A stretch of DNA of 64,000 bases from JBHGBM01 sp041946965 (GCA_041946965.1 JBHGBM010000023.1:62001-126000), one strand, 5' to 3'; shown: positions 26,782-34,914, counted from the stretch's first letter. A program made the numbers and translations. Notes: a model not told the origin generated them from the sequence alone.

Positions 26782-28841
26782 CTTGCAGCCCACTTTTTCC
26801 AAACCTGCTGGTCTTCGAGCATCTTGATGAATACGCCGCCCACCACCGAGCGCGCCTGAAAACCGCGCTGCCGTCCGTCGGTGGTCCAGTACCAGTCGCT
26901 CAGCGGAACGCGATCGGTGGTTTCATTCGCGAAGCGGAAAGCGGGATCGGCGATGGCCGCGAAGTCCTGCTGGTTGGCGGCCAGCGTCGCGGTCCAGACG
27001 ATCCAATCGAGCTTGGTGTAATCGGCGCGATTGTCGAGCGGCAGTCCGAACGGCTTTTGCTTCGTCTTGTAATAGGCGATTTCTTTCCGCGCGATTTCCG
27101 GGGCGAAGAGTCCGAGGCCGAGCAGCTTGTCCCAGACCAGGTTGTACTTCTGGCTCCAGGTGCCCGGCTTGTCGAAGGCGAGCCGGTAATGGTCGCCGTC
27201 GGCGGCCATCGCCGCCCACTTCTTCGCCAACTCCTTCGCCAGCCCGCGATACTGCGCGGCGGCCTGCTCGTGGCCGAGCGCCGCGGCGAGGTTGCCGTAA
27301 CCGGCCAGGCCCGCAATCGCCTTGATGGAAAGATTCGTGTTGTGCGCCAAGTGGCCGGCGAAATCGTCCGTGCTGAGCTGGTTCTCCGGGTCCAGCCCCT
27401 TCTCGCGCAGGTATTCCGCCCACCTCGTCAACACCGGCCAGTAGGGGCGGCTGAATTCGGCGTTGCCCTGGATCTTTGCCAGCGCGCCGAGCAGGATGAG
27501 CATGTTGCCGCTTTCCTCCACCGGCATCTGGCGTTCTTCGCTCTCTTCGCCGCCGCCGTACACCTGGCCGTTGGCGAGTGGATATTGGCCGAGGTCGTGC
27601 GGCGCGTAGGGCCACGGCCAGCGGCCCGAGCGCGCGTAATCGAGCACCGGCCGCAACTGCGCTTCGAGCAGGCGCGGATTGAAGAGCAGGAAGAACGGCG
27701 CGCTCGGGTAGGTCACGTCCACCGTGGCGATGCAGCCGTTGGAGAAATTCTCTTTCGAGAAGTACAGCGGGCTGCCGTCGAAATCGGCCGCCAGTTTGTG
27801 GGCCGCAAGCGTCTGGCGATAGGCAAGAATGGCCAGCGCGGCGTACTTCGGCCCGCCGGCGCGCACCAGATCGGCGGTCAGTTCGGCGTCGAACCGGAGG
27901 CAGCGCTCGCGCAGTCGGGGCAGGTCCGCGGCGGCGGTCTTGAGCAGCCCCTCCGCTCCCATCCCCTTGCGCCGCCAGTAGGGGCGCAGTTTCCGGTGGA
28001 AGTACTCGATGGACCAGAGGTCGTCGTACGCGAGGATGAGATGCCGCGCAACGGAACCCGCGGCGGGCGCCTCGAACTCGTACGCGGCGGCGGCCACCGG
28101 CACATCGCGGTCGGTTTGCGCGGGCAGATCGAGGTCGTGCGATTCCGGCAGATCGAGCGTGCTCACATACAGCGCCCGCGCGCGTGCGGTGCTGCCAAGC
28201 GTTTCCAGTTTGCCTTCGCGCGGCGCGGCGATGTAGAAGTAGCCCCACTCGATCCGCAGGTCGTCGCCCGAACGCGGAAGCACGTTCTGCTCCAGGCTGC
28301 CCAGCCGGATCACGTCCAGCCCGCCGACGGTGTGGCGCGACCACATGGCGCGCTGCTGCGTAGTGTTCACCGCCAGCGCGCTGGTGGCATCGAGGTAGAG
28401 CTTGACCTGGTGCGGGCGGCCGTCGGTGGACTTCAGATCGAAAAGCAGGTAGGTGACCGGGCGCGCCAGCACCTCGAGATCGTCCGGCAGCGCGGGCGTG
28501 AGGAAGGTCAGTTCGAGCCGCACGCCTTCGTCCTCGAAAGCGTAAATGGTGCGGGTGGGAGTCAGATCGCGCCGCACCTGCTTCATGGGGGCGATAGGGC
28601 CGGCCCATCGCAGCACTCCGCCGAGGAAGCGCCGCACCTTCCCGTCGATGCGCAGCAACCCGGTGATGGGTTGCTCGCTGCCGGTCCAGTGGCGCGTAAC
28701 CTGCTGATTGACTTGATCCGCCGCGGACCAGACGCTGAAGTACGGGTCGTGCGCGATGAGCGGGGTGGCGGGCGGGCGCAGCGGCGCGGGCGATTGCGCC
28801 AGCACGGGCGCGAGCGCGAGGAGGGCAAGAAAGGAACGCAT
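26778..28841 (-). CDS. Secreted DUF4965 / glutaminase A-like six-hairpin protein
   Basis: 687 aa with signal peptide 'MRSFLALLALAPVLAQ'. It has the arrangement of the GtaA/DUF4965-DUF5127-DUF1793 family: 'PATPLIAHDPYFSVWSAAD' then 'HWTGSEQPITGLLRIDG' is the conserved N-terminus, and the second half ('DDFAGHLAHNTNLSIKAIAGLAGYG', 'FDKPGTWSQKYNLVWDKLLGL') is the alpha/alpha barrel. Fungal members are annotated as glutaminase A, but bacterial ones near sulfatases probably act on glycans. ATG 28841 is preferred to an upstream in-frame start because it begins exactly with the signal peptide. TACAAT (28859-28864, minus) lies 17 nt upstream. Confidence 0.78.
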   Translation of the reverse strand: MRSFLALLALAPVLAQSPAPLRPPATPLIAHDPYFSVWSAADQVNQQVTRHWTGSEQPITGLLRIDGKVRRFLGGVLRWAGPIAPMKQVRRDLTPTRTIYAFEDEGVRLELTFLTPALPDDLEVLARPVTYLLFDLKSTDGRPHQVKLYLDATSALAVNTTQQRAMWSRHTVGGLDVIRLGSLEQNVLPRSGDDLRIEWGYFYIAAPREGKLETLGSTARARALYVSTLDLPESHDLDLPAQTDRDVPVAAAAYEFEAPAAGSVARHLILAYDDLWSIEYFHRKLRPYWRRKGMGAEGLLKTAAADLPRLRERCLRFDAELTADLVRAGGPKYAALAILAYRQTLAAHKLAADFDGSPLYFSKENFSNGCIATVDVTYPSAPFFLLFNPRLLEAQLRPVLDYARSGRWPWPYAPHDLGQYPLANGQVYGGGEESEERQMPVEESGNMLILLGALAKIQGNAEFSRPYWPVLTRWAEYLREKGLDPENQLSTDDFAGHLAHNTNLSIKAIAGLAGYGNLAAALGHEQAAAQYRGLAKELAKKWAAMAADGDHYRLAFDKPGTWSQKYNLVWDKLLGLGLFAPEIARKEIAYYKTKQKPFGLPLDNRADYTKLDWIVWTATLAANQQDFAAIADPAFRFANETTDRVPLSDWYWTTDGRQRGFQARSVVGGVFIKMLEDQQVWKKWAAR

Positions 28842-28899
28842 GGTATGTCGAACCTCGAATTGTAGCGAACTCACGGCGCTTCGCGAACGGAGCCGCCGA

Positions 28900-29010
28900 T
28901 ACCTTCTGGATGGCCGCCGCGCCTTTGGTTACGCCGCCGCCCCTGGCGCCGAAATCCCTGGCGTTGAGCAGTCCCGCCGCGAGCAGGCCCGCGCGGGCAA
29001 ACAGCCGTCG
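28900..29010 (-). pseudogene. Remnant of the N-terminus of a GH28 polygalacturonase-type protein
   Basis: In one minus-strand frame the sequence reads RRLFARAGLLAAGLLNARDF and then GARGGGVTKGAAAIQKV, without a start codon of its own. The first part looks like a Tat/Sec signal (RRxF plus LLAAGLL), and NARDFGARG.GVTK..AAIQK is the conserved opening of the GH28 pectinase beta-helix. Similarity stops at about 28900 and the frame runs into DNA upstream of the DUF4965 gene. It is only about 37 codons, fused in another frame to the preceding SnoaL-like remnant. Confidence 0.55.
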
Positions 29011-29078
29011 GGGTCCCCGCGGCTCCAGCGCTCGAACGCAGCGCTCTCCATGGCGATGATGGTTTCGGCGATGCTCAT
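28929..29078 (-). pseudogene. Truncated SnoaL/DUF4440-like gene start
   Basis: A 49-codon reading frame begins at ATG 29078, only 3 nt after the ROK stop. Its first 25 residues, MSIAETIIAMESAAFERW then SRGDPDG, match the conserved N-terminal helices of SnoaL/NTF2-like (DUF4440) proteins, which are normally about 130 aa. After 'GDPDG' the frame becomes Cys/Arg/Ser-rich and ends at TAA 28929-28931, while the DNA there reads as GH28 sequence in another frame. It is therefore a gene beginning joined to foreign-to-it sequence. Confidence 0.55.
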
Positions 29079-29081
29079 AAC

Positions 29082-29945
29082 CTACTCTGTCACCGCCTGG
29101 CGGGCCGCGGGGCGCATGGCCAGCGCCGCGGCGGCGATCACGCCGCTGGGGTCCTTCACGCCGGCGGCGGCAACCGGCAAGCCGGGTTGGCGAGGCAAGA
29201 ACTCCAGAAACCGCTTGCAGGCGAGCGCGCCGCTGAGCAGGACGATCTCCGGGGCGAACCGGCGCGCCAGGCCGGCCAGCCCGGCGGCCAGCGCCTGCGC
29301 GGCGCGCTCCACCACGGCTCGCGCCAGCGGGTCGGCGCCGCTCGCTTCAAGGATGGCGCGCCAGCCCGGTTCGCCTCCTTTTCCAGGTTTGAACGCGACG
29401 CGCGATGCGCACCCACGGTGGAGCGCGGCCATCATCTCGCCTTCGACGGCGCGCGTGGCGGCCAGCGCCTCCAGGCAGCCGCGGGCACCGCAACGGCAAA
29501 GCGGTCCGCCGGCCTCCACGGTGAAGTGTCCCATGCGGGCGGCATCCAAATCCCGCAGCAGGGCGCGGTTCACCATAGCCGCTCCGCCCACCGTCCTGTC
29601 GAGGTGAAGCAGCAGCACGTTGGCGCGGCCCTGCGCCGCGCCCCACAAGGTTTCGGCCAACAAGGCGGCACGCGTGGCCTCGTCCGTGTGGACGGCAATC
29701 CGGCAGGGCAGCGCGGCCTCAATCAGGCGCGGGATGTCTTCCAGCGGCGGGTTCTCCGCCCCCCGGCGGGTGACCCCGATGGCGTCCGGCGGCTCGCCCG
29801 CGGCCACGATGAAGTGCAGCGTGCTGGCGAGCGCGTCGGGATCGCCGGCCGCCCGGTCCTTGCGAATCGAGAACACCTCGCCGCGCTCGTTCACACGGCC
29901 GGCGCAGACGTGCGTGGATCCGATGTGTATCCCGAGAACGGTCAT
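29082..29945 (-). CDS. ROK family protein (sugar kinase-like) with altered phosphate motif
   Basis: 287 aa actin-like fold protein. The ROK consensus is present: 'GHFTVEAGGPLCRCGARGCLEALAA', including the CxCGxxGCxE zinc-like motif, and an aspartate equivalent in 'TDEATRAALLAE'. The N-terminal phosphate loop reads 'GIHIGSTHV' instead of the usual D-x-G-G-T/S, so the catalytic Asp of motif 1 and one glycine are changed. It may therefore be a sugar-binding regulator or inactive paralogue rather than a glucokinase. There is no helix-turn-helix domain. It is divergent from the alkyltransferase-like gene, with GAGGAG about 11 nt upstream of ATG. Confidence 0.72.
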   Translation of the reverse strand: MTVLGIHIGSTHVCAGRVNERGEVFSIRKDRAAGDPDALASTLHFIVAAGEPPDAIGVTRRGAENPPLEDIPRLIEAALPCRIAVHTDEATRAALLAETLWGAAQGRANVLLLHLDRTVGGAAMVNRALLRDLDAARMGHFTVEAGGPLCRCGARGCLEALAATRAVEGEMMAALHRGCASRVAFKPGKGGEPGWRAILEASGADPLARAVVERAAQALAAGLAGLARRFAPEIVLLSGALACKRFLEFLPRQPGLPVAAAGVKDPSGVIAAAALAMRPAARQAVTE

Positions 29946-29990
29946 GGGGGACTGGACTCCTCATGATGGCACGGTTTGGCCGCCGGAGAG

Positions 29991-29996
29991 TAGAAT
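29991..29996 (+). promoter_or_regulatory. TAGAAT -10-like box, 5 nt before GTG 30002
   Basis: TAGAAT followed by 5 nt and GTG, with no ribosome site nearby. It is the reason for preferring the GTG start of the alkyltransferase-like gene. Confidence 0.35.
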
Positions 29997-30001
29997 ACGG
30001 T

Positions 30002-30292
30002 GTGCAGTTTCGCGTGCTGCTTGCGAAGGTCCGGCGTATTCCCAGGGGCCGTGTCGCTACTTACGGACAGGTGGCGCATGCCGCGGGGTTTCCCGGAGCG
30101 GCGCGGCAGGTGGCCTGGGCGTTGCACTTTTCCGGCGCCGAGGTGCCCTGGCACCGCGTGGTGGGCGCCGGCGGGCGTATTCTGCCGGGCGGCCATCTCG
30201 GCATGGAGCAGCGCCTCCGTCTCGAAATGGAAGGCGTCCGGTTCCAGGGCGGCCGTGTGAACATGCACGAATACCAGCACCGGTTCCGATAG
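30002..30292 (+). CDS. Alkyltransferase-like (ATL) DNA-binding protein of the MGMT family
   Basis: 96 aa from GTG 30002 (109 aa if ATG 29963 is used). It has the DNA-binding half of O6-alkylguanine transferases: 'VRRIPRGRVATYGQVA', 'ARQVAWALH', and the active-site segment. The catalytic Cys of the 'PCHRV' motif is replaced by Trp ('PWHRVV'), the defining ATL change. ATL proteins bind O6-alkylguanine without repairing it and hand it to nucleotide excision repair. The GTG start places the family's first helix at the N-terminus, and a TAGAAT box lies 5 nt before it. The stop is 9 nt before the Fe-ADH ATG. Confidence 0.8.
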   Translation: MQFRVLLAKVRRIPRGRVATYGQVAHAAGFPGAARQVAWALHFSGAEVPWHRVVGAGGRILPGGHLGMEQRLRLEMEGVRFQGGRVNMHEYQHRFR

Positions 30293-30301
30293 GAGTTTCT
30301 C

Positions 30302-31573
30302 ATGCAATCGTTCGAAACAGCACGCACCTTGCTCCGCCGCTTCAAAGGCGAGAGCTACCGGAACGGATTCGGCGTTCTGTCCTCCGCCGGTCCGATGGCC
30401 GCCGCGCTCGGCCGGCGCGCCATCCTGATCCGCGACGGTTTCCCCGGCTCGGAGAAGCACACCGCGGCGATCGTCGAATCGCTCACCGGCGCCGGCGTCA
30501 GGGTGGACGGCGTGATCGACGGCGCCGCGCCCAACGCCCCGCGCGAGGACCTGGCGCGCATCGCCGCCGAAGTAGCGCGGCTCGACCCCGAGGTGATCGT
30601 GAGCTTCGGCGGCGGCAGTACGATCGACGCCGCCAAGGCGGCCGAGGTGCTGCGCACCCTGGGAGGAGTCATCGACGATTACTTCGGCGTGGGGCTGGTT
30701 ACCGCCGCGCTCGAAAAGGGCGGCCGCAAGCTACGCCCGCACATCGCCATCCAGACCGCGGCCAGCTCCGCCGCACACCTCACCAAGTACTCCAACATCA
30801 CGGACCTGGCGAGCGGGCAGAAGAAGCTGATCGTGGACAACGCCATCGTGCCCACGCGCGCGCTGTTCGATTACGGGGTGACCTTCGGCGCGCCCGCGTC
30901 GCTCACCGCCGACGGCGCGCTCGACGGCGTCGCGCACTGCCTGGAGGTGCTCTACGGCGCCGTGGGCAAGCCGTATTACGCGGAAATGGAGCAAGTGGCC
31001 CGCGAAGGCATCGGGCTGGTGCTCGAGTATCTGCCCCGCGCGCTGGCGAATGCAAGCGATGCCGCGGCCCGCGAGGCGCTCGGGCTGGCCACCGACCTGG
31101 GCGGCTACGCCATCATGCTGGGCGGCACCAACGGCGCGCACCTCACCAGCTTTTCCCTGATCGATATCCTCAGTCATGGCCGCGCCTGCGCCATGCTGAA
31201 CCCCTACTACACGGTGTTCTTCGCGCCCGCGGTGGAAGGCCCGCTCGAACTGGTGGCCGGGCTGTTCCCGGAACTGGCGGGGACGAGGCTCACCGGCCGC
31301 GCCCTGGGGGCGGCGGTGGCGGAGGCCTTCATCGCGTTCGAGAAGCGCATCGGGTTCCCCACCCGCCTGGCGGACGTGCCCGGCTTCACCGCCGCGCACA
31401 TCGAGCGCGCGCTCACCGCGGCCAAGAACCCGCAGCTTCGCATGAAGCTGGAAAACATGCCCGTCCCGCTTACCGCGGAAATGGTGGACGAGTACATGGC
31501 TCCGGTGCTCGAAGCGGCCACCACGGGGAACCTGCAAGTGATCAAGAATGTGGCGCGGGCCACGGCCAACTGA
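30302..31573 (+). CDS. Iron-containing (group III) alcohol dehydrogenase
   Basis: 423 aa, cytoplasmic. The NAD(P)-binding part has 'VIVSFGGGSTIDAAKAAE' (about residues 98-115). Metal ligands are provided by the 'DGVAHCLE' and 'SFSLIDILSHGRA' regions, which match the Fe-ADH iron-binding pattern (D...H...H...H), although I could not confirm every ligand. The start ATG 30302 has AGGAG 6 nt upstream, a proper ribosome site. It is followed after one base by a URO-D protein, and FRG follows that, so all four genes form an operon. Substrate could be an alcohol, aldehyde or lactaldehyde. Confidence 0.82.
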   Translation: MQSFETARTLLRRFKGESYRNGFGVLSSAGPMAAALGRRAILIRDGFPGSEKHTAAIVESLTGAGVRVDGVIDGAAPNAPREDLARIAAEVARLDPEVIVSFGGGSTIDAAKAAEVLRTLGGVIDDYFGVGLVTAALEKGGRKLRPHIAIQTAASSAAHLTKYSNITDLASGQKKLIVDNAIVPTRALFDYGVTFGAPASLTADGALDGVAHCLEVLYGAVGKPYYAEMEQVAREGIGLVLEYLPRALANASDAAAREALGLATDLGGYAIMLGGTNGAHLTSFSLIDILSHGRACAMLNPYYTVFFAPAVEGPLELVAGLFPELAGTRLTGRALGAAVAEAFIAFEKRIGFPTRLADVPGFTAAHIERALTAAKNPQLRMKLENMPVPLTAEMVDEYMAPVLEAATTGNLQVIKNVARATAN

Positions 31574-31574
31574 C

Positions 31575-32618
31575 ATGACCAAACGCGAACGGGTGGAATT
31601 GGTTTACGGGATGCGGAAGGCGGACCGCATCCCCTTCGTACCCGCCATCTACGAGCACAAGGGGCGGCTGGTGGACAAGTCGCCCTCGGAGATCTGCCGC
31701 AATGCTGAGTATCTCCATGCGGGGCTGAACCGGGAGCTCGAACTTTACGATCCGGACATGCTCGTGATCGGCATCGACGTGTACAACGTGGAAGCCGAAG
31801 CCATGGGCTGTGAGGTGCACTATTTCGAAGACTCGAACGACGTGCCCGCCATCGTCAAGCCGCTGCTCGGCGGGCCGGAGGATGCCTGCAAGCTGGGCGT
31901 GCCCGACCCCGAGCGGGACGGCCGCATGCCGCTTTACCTGGAAGTAGCCGCGGCCATGGGGCGGGAACACCCGGACGTAATCGTGCGCGGCGCGGTGACG
32001 GGCCCGTATTCCATGGCCGCCGAACTGGTGGGGGCGGAAGCGTTCGTGTTCGCCACGGTGGACAACCCCGGGTTTGCCATCGAGGTGATGAACCACTGCG
32101 CCAAGGTCACGGTGGCGTTCAGCAAGGCGTTTCTCGCGCGCGGCATCGAGCCGATTATTTTCGATTCACGCGCCACGCCGCAGCTCGCCTCGCCGCGCGT
32201 GTTTCGCACGCAACTGCTGCCCATTTACCGCGACTACGTACTGCCGGAACTGAAGGCGGCGGGCGGGCGTTTCCTGCCGCTGATCATCGGCGGCAACACC
32301 ACCCCCATCATCGACGACCTGATCGCCACCGGCGCCACGCAGTTCCTTTCCGACCGGCCGGCGAACCTGGCGAAGTGGCGCGATAAATCGCTCGCCGCGG
32401 GCGTGCCCTTTCGCGCCAACGTGGACGCGCGGCTGGTGGCCAGCGGGCCGGTGGAAGCCATCCGGGAGCAGGCCATCGAGATTCTGCAACAGTGCCACAC
32501 GCATCCCGGCTTCCTGCTGGGCTGCGGGGTGGTGGGTTATGACGGCAACCCGGACCACGTGCACGCCATCCGGCACGTGCTGGACGACGCGGCGGCGGGC
32601 CGGCTGGACCTGGCTTAA
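31575..32618 (+). CDS. URO-D family protein lacking the usual H-x-C zinc motif
   Basis: 347 aa, URO-D superfamily barrel: 'MTKRERVELVYGMRKADRIPF' opening, 'DPDMLVIGIDVYNVEAEAMG', 'VRGAVTGPYSMAAEL', and 'PVEAIREQAIEILQQCH'. In the other two URO-D proteins of this window the zinc ligands H-x-C are visible; here the matching strand reads 'LPLIIGGNTTPI' with no His or Cys, though a late Cys is present ('LLGCGVVGY'). It may therefore bind a substrate without zinc catalysis, or be a HemE-like decarboxylase relative. It starts 1 nt after the Fe-ADH stop. An upstream in-frame ATG would overlap that gene. Confidence 0.72.
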   Translation: MTKRERVELVYGMRKADRIPFVPAIYEHKGRLVDKSPSEICRNAEYLHAGLNRELELYDPDMLVIGIDVYNVEAEAMGCEVHYFEDSNDVPAIVKPLLGGPEDACKLGVPDPERDGRMPLYLEVAAAMGREHPDVIVRGAVTGPYSMAAELVGAEAFVFATVDNPGFAIEVMNHCAKVTVAFSKAFLARGIEPIIFDSRATPQLASPRVFRTQLLPIYRDYVLPELKAAGGRFLPLIIGGNTTPIIDDLIATGATQFLSDRPANLAKWRDKSLAAGVPFRANVDARLVASGPVEAIREQAIEILQQCHTHPGFLLGCGVVGYDGNPDHVHAIRHVLDDAAAGRLDLA

Positions 32619-32620
32619 CG

Positions 32621-33472
32621 ATGAACCTCGACGAAATCACCGAACGCACGGTATCCTCGCCGGCCGAGCTGATCGATTTGCAGGAGCAGTTGCAGTGGCC
32701 CGAGCCGGGATCCCTGCCGCGGCGCTGGGCCTTTCGCGGCCAATCGCAGTCGTACGGCACCCTGGTACCTTCCTTTCAGCGCATTTTCGGGAAGAGGCGC
32801 CCGGTGGGCGCCGCCGAGATCATCGAACGGGACCTGATCAAGACCTTCCGGCAGCACTACGCCGGGCTGCAAGGGAGAACCAGCGACATGCCGGCGCCCG
32901 GTTCCATCGCGGAAGGCTACAACCTGCGGTGCCTGAGCGTGATGCAACACTACGGCGTTCCCACGCGCCTGCTGGACTGGACCTCGGATTTCTGGACGGC
33001 CGTGTATTTCGCCTGCGCCAGCGACCCGGCGCAGAGGGCGGAGCTCTGGTGCTACGACCGCAATATCTTCAATGACGCGGTGAGCGCGCGGCCCGATCTG
33101 GCGTCGCTGATGATTTCGACGAGTGGCGCCTACATCCCGCCCGAGCCGGACCTGCTCTCGCAGCGCGGAGGCAGCCTCATCGTGGAGTTGGACCCGCGCA
33201 TCACGCCGCGCATGCGGCAGCAGTCCGCGCACCACACCCTGAGCACCGATCTCTTCGCGGACCACGCTCCGCTGCTCTTCGACCTGGCCCGCAGCGCGAA
33301 CGCGGAGAACGGGCTCCGCCGTGTGCTGATCGAGGCCGGGTGCAAAGAGAAGACGCTGCGCTTTTTGCAGGAGCACTTGCAGGTGACGGCCGGAACGATT
33401 TTTCCGGACGTCGAGGGCCTGGGCAAGTTCCTGCACTGGCATTTGGAATCGCTGGTGACCACGCTGCTGTAA
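32621..33472 (+). CDS. FRG domain protein
   Basis: 283 aa. The FRG domain covers about residues 20-200: 'RRWAFRGQSQSYGTLVPSF' (the FRG tripeptide itself), 'RCLSVMQHYGVPTRLLDWTSD' and 'AVYFACAS'. FRG domains resemble ADP-ribosyltransferase or toxin-like folds and often occur in mobile or defence-associated genes, but the activity is not established for this one. It starts 2 nt after the URO-D stop. The last stretch ('LRFLQEHLQVTAGTIFPDVEGLGKFL') is helical. No signal peptide, so cytoplasmic. Confidence 0.75.
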   Translation: MNLDEITERTVSSPAELIDLQEQLQWPEPGSLPRRWAFRGQSQSYGTLVPSFQRIFGKRRPVGAAEIIERDLIKTFRQHYAGLQGRTSDMPAPGSIAEGYNLRCLSVMQHYGVPTRLLDWTSDFWTAVYFACASDPAQRAELWCYDRNIFNDAVSARPDLASLMISTSGAYIPPEPDLLSQRGGSLIVELDPRITPRMRQQSAHHTLSTDLFADHAPLLFDLARSANAENGLRRVLIEAGCKEKTLRFLQEHLQVTAGTIFPDVEGLGKFLHWHLESLVTTLL

Positions 33473-33520
33473 TAAGGCGTGCGCGATACGGAAGATAAGT
33501 TCTCCAGATTGGGGCCGCCG

Positions 33521-33556
33521 ATGAACGCAGAGGAACGCGGACGAAAATGCCGATGA
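33521..33556 (+). repeat. GATGAACGC-type repeat remnant / mini reading frame before rmuC
   Basis: The sequence carries GAACGC twice with period 11 (33523-33528 and 33533-33538; the second copy is AGGAACGCGG) and translates from ATG 33521 as M-N-A-E-E-R-G-R-K-C-R before a stop at 33554-33556. This resembles intergenic GATGAACGC tandem elements seen in several bacterial phyla; here it has about two degenerate units and directly overlaps the rmuC start. Confidence 0.4.
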
Positions 33557-34914
33557 CCATGATCATGACGATAGCGGCCGTGTGCGGCGCATTGTTTCTC
33601 GGACTCGTCGCAGTTCTGCAAATTGTCCTGCTTCTGCGGTCGCGCCGCTCCGGAGTGGACGAAGTGGCAGCCCTGCGGCAAGTGGTCGAACAGGTAGACC
33701 GGTCCGTGCGCGCGGAAGTCGCGCTGAACCGGCAGGAGCAGGCGGCGCAGTCCCAGGCGCTGCGCACCGAGATCGGCGCGACGCTGCGCGCGGCGCAGGC
33801 CGGCGCCGACGAAAAGCAAAATCAACTGTACGCGCTGGTAGACGGCAAGCTCACCGGCATGGGCCAGCAGACGACCGCGCAGTTGGGCGAAATGCGACTG
33901 GCGATCGCCACCGAGGTGGCCGGGCTGCGCAAGGCCGTGGACGAACGCCTGATGCAGATCCAGGCCGGCAACGAGACCAAGCTCGAACAGATGCGGCAAA
34001 CGGTGGACGAGAAGCTGCAAGGCACGCTCGAGGCGAAGCTCGGCGACTCGTTCAAACAGGTCAGCGACCGGCTCGAGCAGGTGTACAAGGGCCTCGGGGA
34101 GATGCAGAGCCTGGCAGCAGGCGTGGGGGACCTGAAGCGCGTGCTCACCAACGTCAAACTGCGCGGCACGTGGGGTGAGGTGCAATTGGGGGCGCTGCTG
34201 GAGCAGATACTCACACCCGATCAGTACGCGGAGAACGTGGCCACCACCGGCACCAGCGAACGCGTCGAGTTCGCGATCCGGCTGCCCGGGCGCGAGGCCG
34301 GTTCCGGTCCGGTGTGGCTGCCCATCGACGCCAAGTTTCCCGTGGAGGATTACCAGCGGGTGATCGAGGCCTCCGAACAGGGCCGGCAGGAGGCGGTGGA
34401 GCAGGCGGTGAAGGAGTTGGAGGCCACCATCAAGCTGTGCGCCCGAAACCTGAGTCAGAAGTACCTGGCTCCGCCCGCCACCACCGATTTCGGAATTCTG
34501 TTCCTCTCCACCGAAGGCCTGTACGCGGAGGCCATGCGAAGGCCCGGGCTGGCGGAGCAGATCCAGCGCGAGCACCGCGTGGTGCTGGCCGGCCCCAGCA
34601 CGCTGGCGGCGATGCTGAACACCTTCCAGATGGGGTTCCGGACGCTGGCGATCCAGCAGCGGTCGAGCGAAGTCTGGGAGCTGCTGGGCGCGGTGAAGAC
34701 CGAGTTCGGCAAATACGCCGGCGTGCTCGAAAAGGTCAAGAGAAAGCTGGCCGAGGCCCAAAACACGGTGGAATCGGCGGAGACGCGGACGCGGGCCATC
34801 CAGCGGAAGCTGCGCGGGGTGGAAGCGGCCGACGGGCGGCTGGTCGAGGGCGGCGGGCTCGAGATGGTGGAGGAGGCAGAGGACAGCCCGGACGCGCAGG
34901 CCGCGCACGCGTAA
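33547..34914 (+). CDS. rmuC: DNA recombination protein RmuC homologue
   Basis: 455 aa. An N-terminal transmembrane helix (about residues 8-30) is followed by a long coiled coil (about 35-200, rich in Glu, Gln, Leu and Lys with heptad pattern) and the RmuC nuclease-like domain (about 205-400): 'KLRGTWGEVQLGALLEQILT', 'WLPIDAKFPVEDYQRV', 'TTDFGILFLSTEGLYAE', 'VVLAGPSTLAAMLNTFQMGFR'. The DAKFP and LPID segments are the RmuC signature. The protein is thought to limit inverted-repeat recombination by an unclear nuclease action. The ATG lies 74 nt after the FRG stop with no clear ribosome site. Confidence 0.9.
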   Translation: MPMTMIMTIAAVCGALFLGLVAVLQIVLLLRSRRSGVDEVAALRQVVEQVDRSVRAEVALNRQEQAAQSQALRTEIGATLRAAQAGADEKQNQLYALVDGKLTGMGQQTTAQLGEMRLAIATEVAGLRKAVDERLMQIQAGNETKLEQMRQTVDEKLQGTLEAKLGDSFKQVSDRLEQVYKGLGEMQSLAAGVGDLKRVLTNVKLRGTWGEVQLGALLEQILTPDQYAENVATTGTSERVEFAIRLPGREAGSGPVWLPIDAKFPVEDYQRVIEASEQGRQEAVEQAVKELEATIKLCARNLSQKYLAPPATTDFGILFLSTEGLYAEAMRRPGLAEQIQREHRVVLAGPSTLAAMLNTFQMGFRTLAIQQRSSEVWELLGAVKTEFGKYAGVLEKVKRKLAEAQNTVESAETRTRAIQRKLRGVEAADGRLVEGGGLEMVEEAEDSPDAQAAHA

